From positions 113,509,727-113,573,726 of the forward strand of contig NC_092458.1 in the NCBI RefSeq assembly GCF_047495875.1: DNA of 64,000 nucleotides. Direction: 5' to 3'. A program made the position numbers and the translations under genes. The notes beneath the pieces were generated by a model. The model was not told the DNA's origin. It worked only from the letters and a program-made list of their open reading frames with translations, and did not search any database. This DNA is from Pithys albifrons albifrons (Eukaryota; Chordata; Aves; Passeriformes; Thamnophilidae). The first letter of the stretch is position 1, and each line of letters opens with the position of its first letter. Below, piece after piece: positions 46,401 through 56,700 of the stretch.

Positions 46401-48913
46401 TGCTACCTGTGAGGAACCAACCAGCTCTTGGGCTGCTCCCTCTCTACACCAGCTGCTTTTTCAGCAAGTCAGCCTTAAAAATTGACTTATTTGTACTCCC
46501 TGTTCTTAGCACCCTCCAGTTTAAAACCATGACTTGGGAAAAGTTTAACCCTTGGCTTTCCAAAGCAGGCCCCTGATTTGGGGGATAAGGGTGTTACAAG
46601 TGTTACTGCAATGTCACCTTAAAACCAACTAAGCCCGCAAAGGGCAGGGCAACCATGGCACAGAAAGCAACCAAAACTGGCCTGGCAGCCTTGTGTAAAG
46701 CCCTCTATAACCCACACTGCTCCTGAACAAGTTTCAAACTGCAGTTAATAACCACCAGCATGTTACTTTTTGTCTAACTCTGTTGAATAAATACAGCTCA
46801 ATATTCACCCTTTAAAGACACAAACTTTGGTTGCTGTTCCCTGAGGCAGCTCCTGGGAATGGCAGTCCCAGGATGCAAACACAGCCCTATGGAAGCAGCT
46901 GTAATCACTGTAATTTAATTTATTCTAAAGCACAAACTCAGATTTGGAGTAGTAGAGAATGTGGGAAAGGATAAATTAATAAACTGGCACTGCCTAAACA
47001 GCTAGCAAAGTTTTCAAGAAGACTGATGTTAATTTTGATTAATAATAAATAAATAACTCGATGATTTTAAACTGCTGACTACAGAAGTGAGAAACAATTG
47101 AAGGCAGGGAAGGCTCCAATCCCAGCCTGTAATCAGGGCACACTGTGAAATGCCTGGAGCAGAACATCTCTCCTGGAAGCACTCCAGAGTGAGCTCTTCC
47201 CTCATCCCAACATCCAGGATTTCTCAGGGAAGAAGTGACAGCAGCCCACCCGAGCAGGGGGGACAGCAGGGGCTAATCTGGGTATCACAAGTGTCACCAG
47301 TTTAGAGCTTTGCTGCCTTCTGTTAAATCTAACAAGTCCTTGTGCTGAAAAGTTTAGTTTAATCACCAAAGTGACCCAAAGAGGCCAAAGGGGAGGGAGG
47401 ACAAGCTCAGCCCAGTGGCAGCCTGGGGAGTTTTGTGCCAGGTCCTGCTCTGTCCTCCAGCCAAAGAAAGTTTTTCAGACCAGGCATCAATTATCTTGCT
47501 GGGAGCCTTCTCTGCACCAGAAGAAAAGACAGCACATTCCTCATCCTCACAAGTGATTCATAACTTCATGACAACAACACTGATATTCCTAAACTAGACT
47601 AGAAATCAGGATATCACCAGAGATAAAATGCCAGCCTTTATTTTTAACCTAATTCTTTTTTTTTCTTCTTTTTCTCCAGTCAGAGTGACATCTATTGCAT
47701 AACTTTCTCAGACACACCTTCGAGGCATTCAGAGCTGAACCAGAAGTGGCAAAAAGGTTTAGTTTCAGTACCTGCTTTTGGCTTTTCTCATGCAGATAGA
47801 TATGTGTGTTTGTGTGTATAAATATATATACACACATACACACAGTGTCCATAAAAAAGGAATTATTAATTTATTAATTAATTTACTAATGGTGGTGAAC
47901 AAAAGTGGCCCATTTATTATTGTATGCAATAAAAGCACCTGCAAACTGCTTTTCTCAGAGATTAAATGTGTCTCTCAAAGGCCTGGCACCTTCACTGTGG
48001 AAGTGTTGGATATATTGACTCTTCATATATAAAAATGCTGAATATCTTGGCCTGGTGGATTCAGTAGAAATGGAACATTTTTAGAAGTGCAGTTTTCACT
48101 CTCTGTGGTTTCTGCAGAGCGACACTTTTCCTTCCAAGAAAGAAGCACTGCAGGAGGACAGACTGAAAGCCAAAGTCCGTTTTCACAGTGGATATTCCAG
48201 GTGGGTGAAGAGTCAAGGATGCCAATCCCACTGACACACAACAGTGGGAGCAGCAGCCTATGGAATTCCAGGGGTTTATCGAGCACTCCTTTCAGCCACC
48301 CGGCGCAGTTTGTTTACACGGCAAACACCCCGTAAGTGGCACCGAAGGACATCATTTTACAAGAGGCTTCTCCCCAGTAACACAACCCCCCGTGTTTGCT
48401 CGTGCTGACCTGTCGGTCAGGTGAGGGGAGCTCATTCCAGGGAAATTCCTCAACCACAGGAGCCCTGCCAGCGCTGTCCCTCATCCCTGGAGTGTCCAGG
48501 GCCGGGCTGGGAGCACCTGCTGTGCTGGGACTGTCCCTGCCCACCGCAGAGGGGCCGGAACGAAATGCTCCCTCAGGCCCCTTCCAGCCCGACCATCCCG
48601 CGATTCCATGAGCCCACTTTCTATTCCATTTTCCCCCTCCACGCGGCTGCCGAGGCCTCCAGGCCCCTTTGGAAGCCACAGCGGGCTGGCACCCCGCGCC
48701 GGCCTTTCCCAAACCGCCCCCTCTGCAGCCCCGCGGTGTCCGCGCTCGGGGCAGGCCGCGCCTCCCACCCACCGCCCGGCCCTGCCCAAGGTGACCCCCG
48801 GCGATACCGGCAGGGTGGTTGTAGAAGGGTCGGAAGCGCGGCGGCAGCATGAGCTCGATGCGGTCGAGCATGCGGTGGTAGGAGGCGCGGAGCCCCGAGG
48901 CGGCGGCGGCCAT
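40404..48913 (-). CDS. MPC2: MPC2 (mitochondrial pyruvate carrier 2), complete, five coding exons
   Basis: MPC2 and MPC1 form the inner-membrane heterodimer that imports pyruvate into the mitochondrial matrix. Coding exons on the - strand are 48808-48913, 45005-45045, 42823-42907, 41106-41217 and 40404-40449. All have GT/AG junctions and consistent phases and sum to 390 nt, or 129 aa plus stop (human 127 aa). The start is the ATG at 48913, giving MAAAASGLRASYHRMLDRIE, collinear with the human N-terminus. Family motifs follow: FYNHPAGPKTVFFWAPIMKW, with Lys48 equivalent to human Lys49 of the pyruvate site; GLVCAGLADMARPAEKLS; ALVMATG-like VLMATGLIWSRYS; and NWSLFAVNFFVGCAGGSQ, with the Asn equivalent to human Asn100. 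The C-terminus (YKQELKANQQEQLQ) is slightly longer and less basic than in human. The gene diverges from DCAF6 across a shared CpG island. Confidence 0.97.
40450..41105 (-). other. MPC2 intron 4
   Basis: Unique sequence with an A-run beside the exon 5 acceptor. An 18-bp direct repeat (cattccttaaaaca and flanks) occurs twice near 40850-40900. No gene or mobile element seen. Confidence 0.7.
41106..41217 (-). CDS. MPC2: MPC2 exon 4
   Basis: 112 nt, with acceptor ccaacag and donor gtaaga. It encodes LIWSRYSLVIIPKNWSLFAV then NFFVGCAGGSQLFRIW, covering transmembrane helices 2 and 3. Human has VGAAGASQ where this has VGCAGGSQ. Confidence 0.96.
41218..42822 (-). other. MPC2 intron 3
   Basis: The intron contains the CR1 piece at 41697-42312. 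The rest (41218-41696, 42313-42822) is unique sequence without recognisable features. Confidence 0.7.
41697..42312 (+). mobile_element. CR1 LINE 3' region
   Basis: The order is CR1: gtgtccaggtggccaagggc, ctggcctggatcaggaatag, ctgggcccctcactccaaga, ctgggggtgttcagcctgga, then attcaatgatctgagaggtc. It is more diverged than the 3683-type copies. It is antisense to MPC2 in intron 3. Confidence 0.9.
42823..42907 (-). CDS. MPC2: MPC2 exon 3
   Basis: 85 nt, with acceptor tttacag and donor gtaaag. It encodes GLVCAGLADMARPAEKLSTA then QSAVLMATG, matching human without a change that I can see. It contains the first transmembrane helix end, the matrix loop and the start of the second helix. Confidence 0.97.
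42908..45004 (-). other. MPC2 intron 2
   Basis: The intron contains the CR1 piece at 44328-44747. The remainder (42908-44327, 44748-45004) shows no recognisable gene, RNA or mobile element. Confidence 0.7.
44328..44747 (+). mobile_element. CR1 LINE 3' end
   Basis: Begins at ctggagcacaagtgctgtgg and ends tccaacccaatcgattctat. Nearly the same sequence as the 3' half of the element at 3683. It is 5'-truncated, about 420 nt, antisense to MPC2. Confidence 0.94.
45005..45045 (-). CDS. MPC2: MPC2 exon 2 (41-nt mini-exon)
   Basis: This very short exon encodes (G)PKTVFFWAPIMKW, with acceptor ccctcag and donor gtaagt. It is too short to show as an ORF, but phase and sequence fit exactly between exons 1 and 3. 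It carries the Lys equivalent to human Lys49 at the start of the first transmembrane region. Confidence 0.95.
45305..45633. repeat. Paralogous segment, copy A (in MPC2 intron 1)
   Basis: About 330 bp that recurs in the same orientation at 54900-55233 in DCAF6 intron 1. Shared blocks include aaaaaggcagagtcagaatt, tagaggaaaatac, gaaaaatttaagacata and gtgatcaagtattgcctaa. It does not look like CR1, LTR or SINE. It ends at a shared ccttaaaaatta, after which the two diverge. Confidence 0.93.
48427..48607 (+). mobile_element. Degraded CR1 3' end beside MPC2 exon 1
   Basis: ctcatccctggagtgtccag, then ggccccttccagcccgacca and a decayed attc-like tail follow the CR1 3' order. It is CpG-mutated and GC-rich. 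It lies about 200 bp from MPC2 exon 1. Confidence 0.7.
48808..48913 (-). CDS. MPC2: MPC2 exon 1 (coding part)
   Basis: 106 nt from the ATG, with donor gtatcg after GCC-G. It encodes the N-terminal amphipathic segment MAAAASGLRASYHRML and LPPRFRPFYNHPA. Four Ala codons follow the initiator. It is GC-rich and lies inside the CpG island. Confidence 0.96.
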
Positions 48914-49112
48914 GGCTGGGCGAGCGGAGACGGGCCGGGGGCGACTGTCAGGGGCGAGCGGCACCGTCCGCGCGCGTCCTGCCGGCCCCGCCCCCGCGCG
49001 CGGATTGGCTGCGCCGCCGGGGGGCGCGGCGCTGCGCGCTGCCCTATTGGCTGAGCGCGATGGCCACGCCCCCTGAAGCCGCCCGGGAAGGGCACGGCCG
49101 CCCGGCTTAGAC

Positions 49113-49200
49113 ATGGCAGCCCGCAGGGCAGCTTCGTCGCCGCGCTCAACATGGCCGCCTCGAGGGGTCGTTAAGGAGCCCAAACTCAAGATGGCGGCTC
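49113..49200 (+). promoter_or_regulatory. Three ATGGC/YY1-like boxes at about 39-bp spacing
   Basis: ATGGCAGC (49113), ATGGCCGCC (49151) and ATGGCGGC (49191) recur 38 and 40 bp apart within similar flanks. Only the last is a full YY1 consensus (AAGATGGCGGC). They look like a decayed tandem repeat inside the bidirectional promoter. Confidence 0.55.
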
Positions 49201-49234
49201 GCGGCTTCGTGCCGGTGTGACTCCGCAGAGGGGC

Positions 49235-49283
49235 GGTTGGGCGCAAAGGGGAACGGTTGGGCGCAAGGGGAGGGGTTGGGCGC
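49235..49283 (+). repeat. Three copies of GGTTGGGCGC at about 20-bp spacing
   Basis: The 10-mer occurs at 49235, 49255 and 49274, the first two followed by aaaggggaac and aaggggaggg. It is a short promoter tandem repeat between the YY1-like boxes and the CRE. Confidence 0.8.
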
Positions 49284-49327
49284 TGACGTTAGCGCCACGC
49301 CCTTTCCTCATTGGAGGCGGGGCGCGG

Positions 49328-49335
49328 TGACGTCA
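49328..49335. promoter_or_regulatory. Palindromic CRE (TGACGTCA)
   Basis: A full consensus CREB/ATF site, 232 bp upstream of the DCAF6 ATG and 415 bp upstream of the MPC2 ATG. A half-related TGACGTTA lies at about 49284. Function is inferred from sequence only. Confidence 0.6.
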
Positions 49336-49567
49336 GCGGCTCGCGCGAGACACGCGGGATATCGGCACCGCCCCCTCCCCCTCCCCTCCTCGCGGGGGCG
49401 TGGCCTGGGCGAGGGGCGGGGGCGTGTCCCCCATAGGCCCCGCCCCCCGGGCTGGCGGAGGGCGCGGGGCGCGCGCGGGGCCCGCTCGGCCGTTCCCATG
49501 GTGATGGTCCCGCTGCCCGCGCCCATCGCGACCCACGGCCCCGTCCCGCGGCCCGCACAGCCGGGCC

Positions 49568-49661
49568 ATGGCCCGCGCCCGCTGCCCGCACCTGCTCTGG
49601 GACGTGCAGAGGCGCAGCCTGGGGCTGCAGGAGCCCGGCTTGCTGCGGCGGCACTACCTCG
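49568..49661 (+). CDS. DCAF6: DCAF6 (DDB1- and CUL4-associated factor 6), coding exon 1 only
   Basis: DCAF6 (NRIP/IQWD1) is a WD40-repeat substrate receptor for the CUL4-DDB1 ubiquitin ligase and a nuclear-receptor cofactor. The exon reads MARARCPHLLWDVQRRSLGL then QEPGLLRRHYLG, collinear with human [20 protein letters not shown]. It ends one base into a Gly codon at donor gtaagg. The 31 complete codons precede the WD40 domain, so no domain is visible here. Position and orientation next to MPC2 match human 1q24. Exon 2, expected to continue with a RREFIQRL-like sequence, was not found by eye, so the remaining 14 kb appears to be intron 1. Confidence 0.93.
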
Positions 49662-49796
49662 GTAAGGAGCAGGGACCGGGGTGGGAGCCCTGCCCGTGCC
49701 CCTTCCCGGCCGCGCTGTCCCGCCGCTCCCAAGTTTCCCGTGCCCCGCGTGGGGCGGGACACAACCCCCCCCCCCCCCCCGCCCCCATCCCTCTGC

Positions 49797-50205
49797 CCCA
49801 TCCCAGGGGTGCTCCAGGAATTCCTCCAACCCCTGGAAGTGCTCCTGGAATTTACTCTGCCCCATCCGGGGGGTGCTGCAGGAATTTCTGCAACCCCCCT
49901 GAGTGCTCCTGGAATACCCTCTGCCCATCCCGGGGGTGCTCCAGAAATTCCTACAAAGCCCCGGGGGGGGCTCCAGGAATTCCTACAATCCCCGGTGTGC
50001 CCCAGGAATTCCCCCATCCCACTCCATCCTGGGAGTGCTCCTGGAGTTCCCTCTTCCCCATCCCGAGGGTGCTCCAGAAATTCCGCCATCCCACTCCAGG
50101 AATTCCCTGTGCCCCATCCTGGGAGTGCTCCAGGAATTCCCTGTGCCCCATCCTGGGAGTGCTCCAGGAATTTCCTCTGCCCCATCCCGGGGATGCTCCT
50201 GGACC
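49797..50205. repeat. Degenerate minisatellite (unit about 35-40 bp) at the start of DCAF6 intron 1
   Basis: Irregular repeats of a unit like ccatcc(c/t)ggg(g/a)gtgctcc followed by aggaattcc(ctgtgcc), at least ten times. Unit lengths vary. The two copies at about 50109-50168 are nearly perfect. A 372-codon - strand ORF and long + ORFs are generated by this repeat plus the GC-rich island and have no recognisable domain. A poly-C run lies just before it (49766-49783). Confidence 0.88.
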
Positions 50206-52217
50206 CGCCGGCCGCTCCCCTTCCCAGGGAACTGTTGCGCTCCGGGATCCCGCCGGGAAGTTGGCCGGGAATGTCCAAGGGATGGGCCGGGCAGGCTCCG
50301 GGAACAAAGCGGGATAATGGCGCGAGGTGTTTTCCCGGGATCGGGAGCCGGGACGCGGCCGAAGCCGCCCGATCCAGCCGGGATTTGTGTCCCCTAATCC
50401 CTTCCACACCCCCAGCCGGGCTATTCCCACTCTGGAAGTTGGATCCAGCGCGACTTCAGCTGGAGCAATTCCCGGAGTGCCGGAGGAACCGTCGGTGTTC
50501 TTTGTCATGGCGCAGGTTCTGCGAAACTGCCCAAAATAATCCAAAAAAACCCCAAAACCCGCCCCGCAGTGTTTATTCCCGTGTTTTGGGGGTGTGGCGG
50601 TGCCTCGTGGTGGGTTTGGGGGAAGGGGGGCGGCTCTCCAGGGAATGGGAATTCCTGTTGGATTGTTCTTTTGTGCTGGAAACAATCCCTGCCTTGGAGT
50701 GGGAAGCTCGGAGTGCTCGACATGGAGCTGATTTTCAGCGCTGGGGCTTTCCCTGCCTTCCCAGGCGTTTCTCCGGGCTGGTTTTCGCCTTGTTTCCTGC
50801 TGGAATTAAAGCTGGGATATCACATTACCGAGCCGTAACTCGGGAGTTCTCTGCCCCAGCTCCCAGGAATCCGCCAAAGGAATCAAGGTCATCGCTGCTT
50901 GGTTTCCACACCAGGCGGTTTCTGTGTCTGGAGCACCTTGGGAAGGAATTCCGAGGTCCTAAAATTAAAAAGAAAAGGCTGAAAACTAATGGTCTGGATT
51001 CTTTTAAGTTCTGGTTTTGTCCTAACTTTTAGTGATCAATCCTCACTGGATTATTTTGGGGTTTTATTTTGCTTCAGTCAGAGCAAAAAAGCTCAGTGAT
51101 AAAATCTGTTATGTGCAGATTCCATAAAGCACCATAAGACCTTTATTTTATTTTTTTCCTACTGCTTTTACATGATTGGGTTGAAGTATTAAGGCTTGAT
51201 CAGTTGAAATCAGACTGAGATCTCTTTTCTGGATGCTGCTCCAATAAAATGTCCATCAGTGAGGAACAAAATCCCTCTGGTGACTCAGGTTAAGGTCTCA
51301 TATTTACTGTTTTTCATTGAACCTAAATAAGTTCAGTGGCTTTACAGCCTGGAGAAAATAGGTTTGGGAGAGCCTTCCCACTGGATTCTGTGGAGATAGA
51401 TCCGTGTTGGTGGCAGGAGATGCTCAGTCCTTGTTGGCTCCTGCTTTTAGGGAAGGGCTTTTAGGGAAGGAATACCTGTTGTTGCCCTTTTACTCAGACT
51501 GGTGTTCCTGGCCTTGATAAACGCACTAATTTGGCTGCTACTCAGGTGTGGTTGGTTGTGTGCAGTTCCCAGACAACAGGCCTGTTGTGGTGCCTTTTTG
51601 GGTGTTTTTCCTTCCAGCCTTCAGCAGTTCTGTGTAGGAGTTTTGTTGTCTGGGCACTGGTTGAGCCCACAGTGTTGGGTGGTTGGTGGTCATTGCTGGT
51701 CAGCCTGAATGGGAAGTAAAGTTTCTTCCTATTTATATTTTTTAAATAGTGTTTCTGCAGTCTGGCTGACAGAACAAATGCAAGTCAAGCATTTCATTTT
51801 GATTTAAGGAAACTCAAGCCATTGTCCATGTGCATTTTTTTGCTTTTTCCTTGTTTAGGTGGATTTTTTTTTGTAAATTTGTCAGAGCATTTATGATACC
51901 AGTACAAAATTGAGAAGTTTATTGCCTGCTGCTCTTTTTCATCCACCAAATCAGATAAAAACCCTTAAACAAGTCCATGACTACCAGTGCAGTTCCCAGT
52001 GTGTTGGGAGGAAGCTGTGTCTGTGTGAATGGCTTAGTGAAACATGGTATGCTGTGATATAAAATCCCAGAAATATGACTGTGTATTGAAGGAGACATCT
52101 GAGGACTAATTGCTGTTTCCTATTTGCTCAGTGTTTCACTGGCAATCAAGTGACACTCTATTTATAGCCCCTTTCAGCTTTCCCAAACAGCTGCTCCAGG
52201 AGGGATCTGTGCAGCAG

Positions 52218-52360
52218 AATCACAGAATCCCAGACTGTTCTGAGTTGGAAGGGACCCCCAAGGATCATCGGGTCCAACTCTTAAGTCAATGGCCCACACA
52301 GGGGATTGAACCCATGGCCTTGGCATTATTACAGCCAAGTTTGAACCAACTGAGCTCAGA
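52218..52360 (-). mobile_element. tRNA-Ile-derived SINE with CR1-like tail (TguSINE1-like)
   Basis: Read on -, a tRNA-like head with an A box (tgagctcagttggtt) and a B box (gggttcaatccc) fits tRNA-Ile. It is followed by ttaagagttggacccgatga, ggaagggacccc-type sequence and a gattctgtgattct end shared with CR1. This composite structure matches the songbird SINE TguSINE1 and is not a functional tRNA gene. Confidence 0.88.
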
Positions 52361-52500
52361 TTGTACCTTTCCATGCAGACAGTTCTCCCGTGCAATTTAT
52401 GGCCTTGCAAGATCCCTAAATAATTGCTCTGAAACCTCCTCAGTTCTGGGCAGAGTTCCACAGGAATATGTGGAGGAGATGGGGCAATACCTGGGATGTG

Positions 52501-52791
52501 TCATAGAGTCATAGAGTCGATTGGGTTGGAAAAGACCTCCGAGATCATCAAGTCCAACCCTTGGTCCAACTCCAGTCCCTTTACCAGATCATGGCACTCA
52601 GTGCCACGGCCAAGCTCAGTTTTGAAACCTCCAGGGATGGGGAATCCACCCCCTCTCTGGGCAGCCCATTCCAATGCCTGAGCACTCTCTCTGCAAAGAA
52701 TTTCTTTCTGCTCTCCAACCCGTTTCCCCTGGCAGAGCTTGAGCCCATCGTGCCCCCTTGTCCTATTGCTGAGTGCCTGGGAGAAGAGAGC
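52501..52791 (-). mobile_element. CR1 LINE 3' end, antisense
   Basis: Starts atagagtcatagagtcgatt, then gagatcatcaagtccaaccc, and ends in ctgagtgcctgggagaagag. Same subfamily as the element at 3683. Contains a small internal deletion near 52720. About 140 bp from the SINE. Confidence 0.94.
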
Positions 52792-54899
52792 AACCCTTCA
52801 GGTGTTCCTGTTTGGGAAGAATTCCTGCTGTGATGAGAAAGGCACAATGTGGGTCTAGCAATGGCTCTGATAGCTCTGTTTTCTTCAGCATTTGTGGGCT
52901 AATTAGTCTCAATTTCAGGCAGTGTGTGACTATCCGAGGTCTCCAGAGAAAGCCAATCCTCAGGGAGAGCTGCCAGTAAAACTCACTCAAACTCAGTAAA
53001 ACTCCCTTTGCTTGACTTCAGCTTGGGCATCCTCGGTGTGCTCATGGGAGGAGTCCCAGGGAGGGAAACTCAGTATCAGGGGCTTGCAGTTGTTAAACAC
53101 ATCCCATTGCTTTGCACTGATAGGAAATGTGGGAGCCATTAAATTCTGCTTTGACCTGGCAAGTGTAATCACCCCTTGGATACTTTCAGGACGCGCTGGG
53201 AACCTTTGCTGCAATTTTGTACCGTTGTCTCCGTGGCCTGAGAACAGGCAGGTTCTCCTGGCAGGTGAAGGGTTTGGTGCCAGCACAATAAAGGCCTCTG
53301 TGTGGGTTAAATGTGGCATATAATGATTTGACTGGAGAAATGGCAGCTTGGCTTTTCTGGCAAGAAAGGAGGGATCCATAATTCCTCTGAAATATTTCAT
53401 GGGAAGGGTTTATTTGCTCTTCTCTGAAGGGCCGTGCTGGTGACTCTGTTAGCCAGGAGGAAAGATGGAGCCTTTCCCTTTTTTGTTAGTTTGGTTTGGG
53501 GTTTTTTTGTTAGTTTGTTTGGCTTGTTTGGGTTATTTTTGTTCCTGGCACAGCAGGTTATCCAGAGAAGGTGTGTCAGTCAGAAACAGCCTGCACAGGG
53601 GAACTGCTGCTGGGTTTTGGCTCAGAGTGCTTGCTGGAAGTTGTGGTGCTTGACACAGTGGAAGCAAATATCAAAATAATCAGTTCCTCCCAGTCTCTGG
53701 TTTCCTTGTTCACACTCTGGTTTCTGAAATCTTCTCTTGTGATGTAAATTTTTATGCTTAGAGATGGAGCTGTGATCTGTACCTGAGCTTCCACTGTGCC
53801 TCTTTAATTTAGAGTGCTTCATATCTTACCAGGTTTTTATCATCCTGTTTTTTTTAAGGTTGTGGAATGGTTTGAAATCCCTAAAATCCCAGTCAGGAAA
53901 CCAGTAGTGAGGTTCATTGTGATCAAATCTGTGTAACGTTTCAACAGTTCTTACTGAAAAGAGAACTGTGACTGTATTTTGTAGGTAGGGGAGACTGACT
54001 GTGAATTACTCGGGTCTCAGTGATTCTCTCTCCTTACAGAGATGAACCACAGAAACCAGAACTAATTGCCCTTCCGAAGTCAGTTGATTGCCCTGCCCAT
54101 AGGCGGGGTTGAAAAACAGGAAAACCCGCCGAGAGCAGCTGTTTGTGTCTATGGACACCTGATTGGTTTCGATATTGCCTGTGTTACATTCAGCAACATA
54201 GTAGTTTCTAAAGCTGGTTGAGTGTGGGTAGAATTGGGTGTTGATGTTGAACATTTGGTTCTTCCTCAAATACCTTCCCCAGGGGGCCGGAGTGAAATTA
54301 GTTCCTTAAAACACCATAAACTTTGATTCTGTCTGTGCTTTTCTGGGACAGACAAACCCACAAAGGGAACTGGGCTGCAGGGAGGGCAGCCAGAGGGAAT
54401 GTGCCATTTTCCCCAGTTCCTGCTCTATTTAAACACCTTGCTCTTTGAACATAATGCAGAGTAAGAAGGGTCAGACAGCTTTGCTGGGATCAGCCTTGTA
54501 GCTGTTGCTCTTGCAGACCTGGCAATGGTCACAGTGTGTTTAATCAGCCTTTCTTCTTTAATTCCTTGCATAGGACTCTTGATGTTTAGTTATTTCCAGG
54601 TATACTCTTCCATTTCACATCCTAAACCTTTGGTGTTCATTTTCTTCCCCAACATGAGTTAAAAACACTCCTCTGTCCCAGCTAAACCCCAGAACTGGTA
54701 GGGGTGGTTTGTGTTATTTTTACTTCTACAAGCTGGAAAGGGACCATTATAAATTTGCCTGGTTGTGTCATTATGAGGACACAAATCTGTTTTAATATAA
54801 ACAGTGTAACTTCCTGATGGGCATAATTTCCCACTGCAGTGTGTTCCCTGGTTTTAGAATTTTAGAAAGCTTTAGTTCAACTATATTTTTTTCAGATTT

Positions 54900-55233
54900 T
54901 TTTTCTGAGTAATAGAAAAAGGCAGAGTCAGAATTGAAGTTCAGGGTGTAATGAATTAATTAGAGGAAAATACACCTGTGAAACGTCTTTAACATGCTCA
55001 GTCTCACTGGAAGGAAGCAGGAGGAAACCAGGAAATTTGGTTGTCATTGGGGTTTCACTGGTTCTATAGAAAAATTTAAGACATATAAGAACACTGGATG
55101 TTACTTCTTAATAGAAAAAAACCACACAAAGAATACAGTGATCAAGTATTGCCTAAGACTGGATATGTTTGGATTTTTTTTCCCCTGCTAATAAAAGCAA
55201 CACTTAATGACTAAAAATAGTCCTTAAAAATTA
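54900..55233. repeat. Paralogous segment, copy B (in DCAF6 intron 1)
   Basis: Direct-orientation counterpart of 45305-45633, about 9.6 kb away and in a different gene. It carries small indels, including a T-rich insertion near 55170-55190 (ttggattttttttcccctgc) absent from copy A. Both copies end at ccttaaaaatta. Confidence 0.93.
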
Positions 55234-56700
55234 CAGCTTTTGGACAAGAATGTTAAGGGTGATCCCACCACACAAGATTAATTTTTTTTTCTCTCTATTT
55301 CCAAGTAAATCAACTCAGATAATAAAAACACTCATTTTAAATGCTTTAATATTGGTAAAGGAAAATAAAAGAATCACCTGGACAAGGTAACAAATAACTG
55401 CTGGTGGGGCATTTGGTGCCCAGCAGCAAACCAGAGGGAGAAGTGAGCTGGGAGGGAGGATTAAGGCTGGAGGAGTATTTCTGGTGCTGAATACTTAGTT
55501 TTAATTTGAGTCTAATCAGCCTTCTGTTATCTTTGGGATTATTTCCCCTGTGGCCTGAGTGAGGTGGAGGAGCAGGAGCCTTTCCCAGTTACACCTTCCC
55601 TGTGTGTTTTGTGGTTGATGTTCATGGTTTGTGTTACTGTTTCTGGCTGCTCAGTGTTGTCCAGTTTTGCTTCCACTCAGTGACAACATGTTGAGCGTTT
55701 TTGTGTATTTTCTTTAAAACAACCAACCAAACACATGCAGGGGCTGGGATTACTCGGTGCCTTCTGTCATTGCCCTGAAAAAACAGAGTAAATGCCAGTG
55801 TTTGTTTGTAGATGTTGGGGATTGATGGGAGCAGAGTTTCTGGTTTTCATGTGCTGGCATCAATTTGTGAAAACCCGTAGACCTTTAAGATCAATTATGT
55901 CATTCAGTGGCATTACTTTGCAGAAGTTTATTTTGGGGGTTTGCTTTTCCTTTTTTCCTTTTTCCTTTTTTTTTTATATCCTGCTGTCTAGATCAGATGT
56001 TATCAATGAACCCACTTCCTGAGTTTTGGTGTTTTCATTTACTAACTCACCACCATTTTTGCTGCTCTTTTATTTTGCCACATGGCTTAAAACATGAGTG
56101 GAAGGTGGATTTCTGGAAATGATCATAAATTGGTACAACTGTTTGAGATCGTTGCTTTCTGTCCTTCCAAAATTGAAGAGGCATTTTGTGTTTGTGCAGT
56201 TTTGCCTGAGCTGGGCTGAGCTGTGCAGATGCACCTTTTGGTTTGAAGGGATTAACCTGCTGGGTGGTGTCTGTGCATTAATCCTGTGTCTGTGGCTGCC
56301 AAGGGGTGTGAGTGCATTGGAGGCTTGCATGTAGAATGATAATATTTGATTTACACTCAGGATGCAAATGCATTTGCTTTACATTCTTTGGAGCCTCAGT
56401 GCTCTGGTGCAAACAGCTGGGACCTGCAGAGGTTTGTGTGCACTCCAGAGATGTTCTCATTTCTGATTGCAGTGTTTCATTAGTTTACACTGTTTGCTGT
56501 TACAGACAACCCTTGTACAGGGGCCGTGTTTGCTTTGTAAACAAACAGCAGCCTGTGCCTGTGCCTTGATCTGAGCGTTCCAGACAGCCCCGTGCTTAAC
56601 TTGTACCTTGATCTTCTAATAATGAGCTTTGCTTACATGAAAGCTGCACAGAGTCGCCTGAGCTGCATTTGTGTCTCAGGATGGAGAGAGAGCCTTTAGA

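Larger units (their letters stand above)
45046..48807 (-). other. MPC2 intron 1
   Basis: The intron contains one copy of a paralogous segment (45305-45633), a TG/AT microsatellite near 47800-47850 and a degraded CR1 end at 48427-48607. Its promoter-proximal end is CpG-rich. No exon recognised in 45634-47799. Confidence 0.7.
48640..49740. promoter_or_regulatory. CpG island and bidirectional MPC2/DCAF6 promoter
   Basis: Dense CpG, GC-rich sequence spans both first exons. The two ATGs are divergent and 654 bp apart. Visible elements: CCAAT boxes on the MPC2 strand (ATTGG at 49004-49008 and 49046-49050) and a third ATTGG at 49310-49314; a palindromic CRE TGACGTCA at 49328-49335; a YY1-type AAGATGGCGGC at 49188-49198; GC boxes throughout. 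No TATA box near either start. Broad, TATA-less initiation is expected. Long ORFs crossing the island on both strands are GC artefacts. Confidence 0.88.

Noticed and set aside
48314..49246. A 310-codon - strand ORF and overlapping long + ORFs at the CpG island
   Set aside because: The true MPC2 coding start is an internal ATG at 48913 and the exon ends at 48808. The rest of the open frame is GC-rich island and intron.
49289..50407. A 372-codon - strand ORF over DCAF6 exon 1 and intron 1
   Set aside because: It is built from the promoter GC content and the degenerate minisatellite, has no domain and lies antisense to the real DCAF6 exon.
52310..52350. Possible tRNA-Ile gene on the - strand
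   Set aside because: A and B boxes are recognisable but the sequence is fused to a CR1-like tail and would not fold as a full tRNA. It is the SINE head.
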